Of a DNA stretch of 64,000 nt, positions 60,058 through 64,000 are shown piece after piece (the stretch's first letter is position 1; each line of letters starts with the position of its first letter). Source of the stretch: Pseudonocardia sp. T1-2H. GTDB lineage: Bacteria > Actinomycetota > Actinomycetes > Mycobacteriales > Pseudonocardiaceae. A model generated the notes under the pieces. That model was not told the origin of the DNA. It made no database searches and saw only the letters and a program-made list of their open reading frames with translations. Position numbers and translations under genes: made by a program. The stretch spans positions 5,642,001 through 5,706,000 of the forward strand of contig NZ_JBBPCL010000001.1 of assembly GCF_038039215.1 (NCBI RefSeq), written 5' to 3'.

Positions 60058-60504
60058 GTCCTCCGCGTTCCGTGACAGGTGTCAGTGTCTTCTCGTGCTG
60101 TGTACGGAGTCCCCACCGCGGGATGCGACGAGTTCTCCGAGCACGGCACGCGACGAGGAGACGGGACCGAAGGGTGCGAAGGCACGACCGGAACCGGCGC
60201 CACGAGGCGCGCCGATAGCCCAGTGTACGTGTGTTGCGCAGGTCGGCGCACATGGGGTACCGGGCGCGCGGGGCGCTGCCGGAGAACCCGGGCGGACCGG
60301 ACGGAATCCCGTTGACCTCGACCCGCGTGCAGGTGGTGGGGCCGTGGAGGCAGAGCCTACCCCGGCAACGGGTCGACCGGCGGTACCCGCGCCGGGCCCG
60401 GGTGGGCGGCCGCCCCGGCCAGTGCAGCCGCTCCGGCACCGGGACGACCGACGCCCGAGTGGCTCGAGCGCCGGTCATCGACGCTCGAGCCGCTCAGGCG
60501 GCGG
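60058..60504. other. Intergenic region upstream of infA
   Basis: These about 447 bases hold the likely infA promoter region (AT-richer patch near 60220-60240, complement TACACT) and, at 60456-60507, a second copy of the CTCGAG palindromic element that reaches into the pntB stop. No gene or RNA gene is recognised. Confidence 0.5.
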
Positions 60505-60507
60505 TCA
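60456..60507. repeat. CTCGAG palindromic element at the pntB stop codon
   Basis: The element begins CGAGTGGCTCGAGCG and contains GACGCTCGAGCC, as at 31116-31163 beside tsaD. Both copies end at the complement of a TGA stop codon of a minus-strand operon's last gene. They may be terminator and repeat in one. Confidence 0.65.
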
Positions 60508-61887
60508 GAGCGCCTTGAGCTCCTCGGTCACCTCCGAGACGGACTTCTTCGCGTCCCCGAACAGCATCGAGGTGTTGTCCGCGTAGAACAACGGGTTGTC
60601 GATGCCGGCGAACCCGCTGCTCATCGACCGCTTCAGCACGATCACCGAGCGGGACTGGTCGACGTTGAGGATCGGCATCCCGTGGATGGGCGACCCGGGG
60701 TCCGTCCGTGCCGCCGGGTTGGTGACGTCGTTCGCCCCGATCACCAGCGTCACGTCGGTGCGGGCGAACTCGTCGTTGATGTCGTCCATCTCCTTGAGCG
60801 CGTCGTAGGAGACGTCGGCCTCGGCCAGCAGGACGTTCATGTGTCCCGGCATCCGGCCGGCGACCGGGTGGATCGCGTACTTGACCTCGACGCCCTTGGC
60901 CTCCAGCAGCTTCGCCATGTCCTTGACGGCGTGCTGGGCCTGCGCCACCGCCATCCCGTACCCGGGGACGACGATGACCTGGCCGGCGTAGGCCATCTGG
61001 ATGGCCGCATCCGCCGCGGAGGTGGACTTGACCGTGCGGTCCACGCCGTCGTCGGCGCCCGGGAGCGCGGCGGTCCCGCCGAAGCCGCCGGCCACGATGG
61101 CCGGGATGGACCGGTTCATCGCCGTGGCCATCAGGTTGGTCAGGATCGAGCCCGACGCGCCGACGATCATGCCCGCGACGATCATCGCGGTGTTGTCGAG
61201 CGCGAGTCCCGCCGCCGCGGCCGACAGCCCCGTCAGGGCGTTGAGCAGGGAGATGACGACCGGCATGTCCGCACCGCCGATCGGCAGCACGACCAGCACG
61301 CCCAGGATCGCGGCGAGCACCAGCAGCCCGACGATCCACAGCTGCGAGGCCCCGCCCATCCCGGCGACGACGGCGCAGACGATCGCGGCGACGAGCAGCA
61401 GGCCGTTGACGAACTGCTGGGCCTTCCCGAGCCCGATCGGCCGGCCGGGGAGGACCTCCTGAAGCTTGCCGAAGGCGATCAGCGAGCCCCAGAACGAGAT
61501 CGAGCCGATGATCGCCGCGAACATCGACGCGACGATCACGTAGGTCGCGACGCCGGCGAAGCCGCCCGTCGTGCGGAACTCCGACCAGGCGATGAGCGCC
61601 ACCGCGCCGCCGCCCACGCCGTTGAACAACGCCACCATCTGCGGCATCGCCGTCATCTTCACCCGGCGCGCGGAGGGGATGCCGAGCGCGGCCCCGACGA
61701 CGAGCCCGACGACGATCAGCACCCAGTTGTGCTGGACGCGCAGCAGGGTCGCGACCACCGCGATGACCATGCCGACTGCGGCGATCTTGTTGCCCCGCAC
61801 CGCGGTCTTCGGCCCGGTGAGGCCCATCAGGCCGTAGATGAAGAGCGAGAACGCGATGATGTAGAGGATCGGGACCAGGACGTCCAT
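60505..61887 (-). CDS. pntB: NAD(P) transhydrogenase subunit beta
   Basis: This 460-aa protein is the proton-channel half plus the NADP domain. About nine hydrophobic helices (residues 5-255) are followed by the NADP-binding domain with VVPGYGMAVAQAQHAVKDMA and ILNVDQSRSVIVLKRSM. It uses the proton motive force to drive hydride transfer from NADH to NADP+. ATG 61887 overlaps the pntAb stop by one base. An immediately preceding GTG is an alternative. The gene ends at the CTCGAG palindrome. Confidence 0.96.
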   Translation of the reverse strand: MDVLVPILYIIAFSLFIYGLMGLTGPKTAVRGNKIAAVGMVIAVVATLLRVQHNWVLIVVGLVVGAALGIPSARRVKMTAMPQMVALFNGVGGGAVALIAWSEFRTTGGFAGVATYVIVASMFAAIIGSISFWGSLIAFGKLQEVLPGRPIGLGKAQQFVNGLLLVAAIVCAVVAGMGGASQLWIVGLLVLAAILGVLVVLPIGGADMPVVISLLNALTGLSAAAAGLALDNTAMIVAGMIVGASGSILTNLMATAMNRSIPAIVAGGFGGTAALPGADDGVDRTVKSTSAADAAIQMAYAGQVIVVPGYGMAVAQAQHAVKDMAKLLEAKGVEVKYAIHPVAGRMPGHMNVLLAEADVSYDALKEMDDINDEFARTDVTLVIGANDVTNPAARTDPGSPIHGMPILNVDQSRSVIVLKRSMSSGFAGIDNPLFYADNTSMLFGDAKKSVSEVTEELKAL

Positions 61888-62240
61888 CACGCGCCGCCCT
61901 TACCGTTGGTGGCGGCCTTCTCGGCCGCCGGCGCGTCGGCGGGGGGCGTGGGCTTGGCCTTGAACATGCCCAGCATCCGGTCCGTGACGAGGAACCCACC
62001 GATCACGTTGATCATCCCGAAGGCGATCGCGATGACCAGGATGACCGAGTCCAGGACCGACGGGTTCTCGAGCTCGCCGAGCACGATCAGCCCGCCCAGC
62101 AGCACGATCCCGTGGATCGCGTTGGTGCCGGACATCAGGGGCGTGTGCAGCGTGTTCGGCACCTTGGAGATGACGGCGAACCCCACGAACCCGGCCAGCA
62201 CCAGGATCGCGATGTTCGCGAGCAGACCACCGGACTCCAT
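61887..62240 (-). CDS. pntAb: NAD(P) transhydrogenase alpha-2 membrane subunit
   Basis: This 117-aa protein has three transmembrane helices (about 7-26, 38-58 and 66-88) with VPNTLHTPLMSGTNAIHGIV in the loop, the family's conserved segment. A Lys/Pro/Ala-rich tail follows. It is split from the soluble alpha-1 subunit, as in many actinobacteria. One-base overlaps with both neighbours suggest a coupled operon. Confidence 0.95.
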   Translation of the reverse strand: MESGGLLANIAILVLAGFVGFAVISKVPNTLHTPLMSGTNAIHGIVLLGGLIVLGELENPSVLDSVILVIAIAFGMINVIGGFLVTDRMLGMFKAKPTPPADAPAAEKAATNGKGGA

Positions 62241-63373
62241 CAGGCGTCCCCTTCCGTGCGGGTCACGCAGGACTTCGCGAGGACCTCGTCGCCGAAGTCC
62301 GGCGCCAGGGCGCCCTCGTCGTCGAGCATCAGTTCCAGCAGCGAGGAGACGTTGCGGGAGTAGAGCTCGGAGGCGTGCTCCGGCATCGTCGCCGGGAGGT
62401 TGAGCGGGGACGCGATCGTGACGTCGTGCTTGACGACGACCTCGCCGGGCTCGGTGAGCGCGCAGTTCCCGCCGCTCTCCCCCGCCATGTCGACGACCAC
62501 GCTCCCCGGCCGCATGCCCTCCACGGCCTTGGCGGTGACGAGCGTGGGTGCGGTGCGGCCCGGGACGTTCGCCGTGGTGATGACGACGTCGAAGCCGGTG
62601 ATCGCCTCCTCGAGGCGTGCCTGCTGCTCGACCCGCTCGTCCTCGGTGAGCTCGCGGGCGTAGCCGCCCTCGCCGACCGCCTCGATCCCGAGGTCCAGCC
62701 ACTGCGCGCCGAGCGAGCGGACCTGGTCCGCCACCTCGGGCCGCACGTCGTAGCCGGTGGTGCGGGCGCCCAGCCGCTTGGCGGTTGCCAGTGCCTGCAG
62801 GCCCGCGACGCCGACCCCCAGGATCAGCGCCTGCGCCGGCTTCACGGTTCCGGCGGCGGTGGTGAGCATCGGGAAGAAGCGGGTGGAGCGCTCGGCCGCG
62901 AGCAGCACGGCCTTGTAGCCCGCCACGTTGGCCTGCGAGGAGAGCGCGTCCATGGACTGCGCGCGGGAGATCCGCGGGACGGCCTCCATCGCGAACCCGC
63001 TGACGCCCGCGCCGCGCAGCGCCTCGACGGTCTCCGGGGACGTGAGCGGCGCCAGGAAGCCGATGTAGCTCGCCCCGGACCTGAGCCGGCCGATCTCCTC
63101 GGCCGTCGGTGGGGCGACCTTCACGACGACATCGCACCCCCACGGGTCCCCGACGGTGGCGCCCGCCTCGAGGTACACCTCGTCGGGGATCAGCGCGCCC
63201 AGCCCGGCCCCGGACTCGACGACGATCTCGACCCCGCGGGAGACCAGCTTCTCGACGACCTTCGGGACCAGCGCGACCCGGCGCTCCCCGGCACCCGACT
63301 CCCGCGGCACCCCGACGGTCGTCCGCCCCGGGGGCCGGTTCTCCGGCCGCGGCCCTGCGGCTTCTGCACTCAT
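62240..63373 (-). CDS. pntAa: NAD(P) transhydrogenase alpha-1 subunit, NAD-binding
   Basis: This 377-aa soluble subunit binds NAD(H). Visible are VGVPRESGAGERRVALVPK, the nucleotide-binding LGVGVAGLQALATAKRLGA and VVDMAGESGGNCALTEPGE. The N-terminus has a 15-residue Pro/Gly-rich lead. ATG 63373 is the first start. It heads the three-gene operon inserted between map and infA. Confidence 0.95.
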   Translation of the reverse strand: MSAEAAGPRPENRPPGRTTVGVPRESGAGERRVALVPKVVEKLVSRGVEIVVESGAGLGALIPDEVYLEAGATVGDPWGCDVVVKVAPPTAEEIGRLRSGASYIGFLAPLTSPETVEALRGAGVSGFAMEAVPRISRAQSMDALSSQANVAGYKAVLLAAERSTRFFPMLTTAAGTVKPAQALILGVGVAGLQALATAKRLGARTTGYDVRPEVADQVRSLGAQWLDLGIEAVGEGGYARELTEDERVEQQARLEEAITGFDVVITTANVPGRTAPTLVTAKAVEGMRPGSVVVDMAGESGGNCALTEPGEVVVKHDVTIASPLNLPATMPEHASELYSRNVSSLLELMLDDEGALAPDFGDEVLAKSCVTRTEGDA

Positions 63374-63448
63374 GGGCAGAACCTAGACCAGCGAGGCGCC
63401 CGGTGGCCCCCTTCGAATCACCCTGACACACCGGACGAACGGCCGGTT

Positions 63449-63472
63449 CCCGCCGGGCAGGGTCCCGGCGGG
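63449..63472. terminator. Terminator downstream of map
   Basis: CCCGCCGGG (63449-63457) pairs with CCCGGCGGG (63464-63472) around a six-base loop, about 30 bases after the map stop, before the transhydrogenase operon. Confidence 0.65.
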
Positions 63473-63503
63473 CCCGATCCGAGGTCGGGTGCGGGTGGGT
63501 GGG

Positions 63504-64000
63504 TCAGTCCGGGAGTGCGGTGAGGATCCGGTACCCGTCGTCGGTGACGGCGACGGTGTGCTCCCAGTGCACGGCGCGCCCACCGTGTTCGGTGACGACG
63601 GTCCAGCCGTCCGCGAGCTCGCGGGTCTCGGGGTCTCCCGCGGTCAGCATCGGTTCGATGGCGAGCGCCATCCCCGTGCGCAGCCTCGGGCCGTGGCCCG
63701 GGTCCCCGTGGTTCGGCAGGAACGGGTCCATGTGCATCGACGTCCCGATGCCGTGGCCGCCGTACTCGGCGACGATCCCGTAGTCCGCGCCGTCCTGGTT
63801 CGCCGCGGCGCGGCAGGACTCCTGGATCGCGTAGGAGATGTCGGTGAGCCGGCCCCCGGGCCGGACCGCCTCGATCCCGGCGTACATCGCGTTCTCGCAC
63901 GCCCGGGAGAGCGCGAGGTCCGCGGCCGAGACCGTCCCGACCGGGATGGTCACGGCGGAGTCGCCGTGCCACCCGTCGAGGATCGCTCCGCAGTCCACCG
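63504..64000 (-). CDS. map: Methionine aminopeptidase type I, 5' end outside window
   Basis: The frame is open to the window edge, so the N-terminus is missing. The visible 165 residues carry the metal-site Asp in [14 protein letters not shown], the His in [14 protein letters not shown], Glu in LAIEPML and the final Glu in VHWEHTVAV. It removes the N-terminal Met from nascent proteins. In most relatives it sits directly before infA; here the pnt operon lies between. Confidence 0.95.
   Translation of the reverse strand, partial: VDCGAILDGWHGDSAVTIPVGTVSAADLALSRACENAMYAGIEAVRPGGRLTDISYAIQESCRAAANQDGADYGIVAEYGGHGIGTSMHMDPFLPNHGDPGHGPRLRTGMALAIEPMLTAGDPETRELADGWTVVTEHGGRAVHWEHTVAVTDDGYRILTALPD

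Overview
The window is a very GC-rich actinobacterial chromosome segment. Its gene order follows a conserved Mycobacteriales/Pseudonocardiales backbone: guaA, guaB3, guaB, DUF5319, rsdA, sigD, whiB, groEL1, groES, tsaD, rimI, tsaB, tsaE, alr, nnr, glmM, rpsI, rplM, an ESX-4 type VII secretion locus, truA, rplQ, rpoA, rpsD, rpsK, rpsM, rpmJ, infA. GTG starts, 4-bp stop/start overlaps, WhiB and WXG100 proteins, a BldM-type regulator and the PspC/LuxR module all fit a Pseudonocardia-like organism. I assign the genus by inference only.

Layout. 0-9.4 kb: end of an M23 peptidase, helicase PcrA, divergent chorismate mutase, a PIG-L deacetylase, a repeat-rich membrane protein, and a PspC-kinase/LuxR-regulator pair facing two further membrane genes. 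9.4-16 kb: guaA, then a coupled block of a 34-codon mini-ORF, a circularly permuted ATP-grasp/alpha-E protein, a transglutaminase and a zinc peptidase. 16-25 kb: IMP dehydrogenase genes, the SigD/anti-SigD module, a BldM-like orphan regulator, a MerR-cobalamin regulator and divergent whiB. 25-31 kb: groEL1-groES with a CIRCE operator, an aldo/keto reductase, then a decayed catabolic operon opposite an intact TetR gene. 31-42 kb: the t6A genes interleaved with housekeeping genes (tsaB-rimI-tsaD; alr, hydrolase, tsaE, HAD), nnr, two small coupled genes, a 22-bp tandem repeat and glmM. 42-54 kb: rplM-rpsI and the ESX-4 locus (two WXG100 proteins, a secretion-associated protein, EccC, EccD, MycP, EccB). 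54-64 kb: a yeast-type cytosine deaminase coupled to a 2OG-Fe(II) dioxygenase, truA, the distal ribosomal/rpoA operon, a three-gene proton-translocating transhydrogenase operon and the start of map.

Two kinds of broken gene are present. Seven otherwise conserved genes carry one single-base indel each, mostly in G/C runs (PIG-L gene, PspC kinase, ATP-grasp/alpha-E, guaB3, rsdA, alpha/beta hydrolase, eccC). This pattern looks more like consensus errors than biology. In contrast, 28.4-30.2 kb contains large deletions, a nonsense codon and several frameshifts, so it is genuinely decayed.

The more interesting non-genic signals are a seven-copy 22-bp tandem repeat, a palindromic element ending exactly at the stop codons of tsaD and pntB, twin hairpins with UCCG loops in the rplM leader, and a 15-bp inverted repeat beside nnr. 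Gaps longer than 300 bases are described below.
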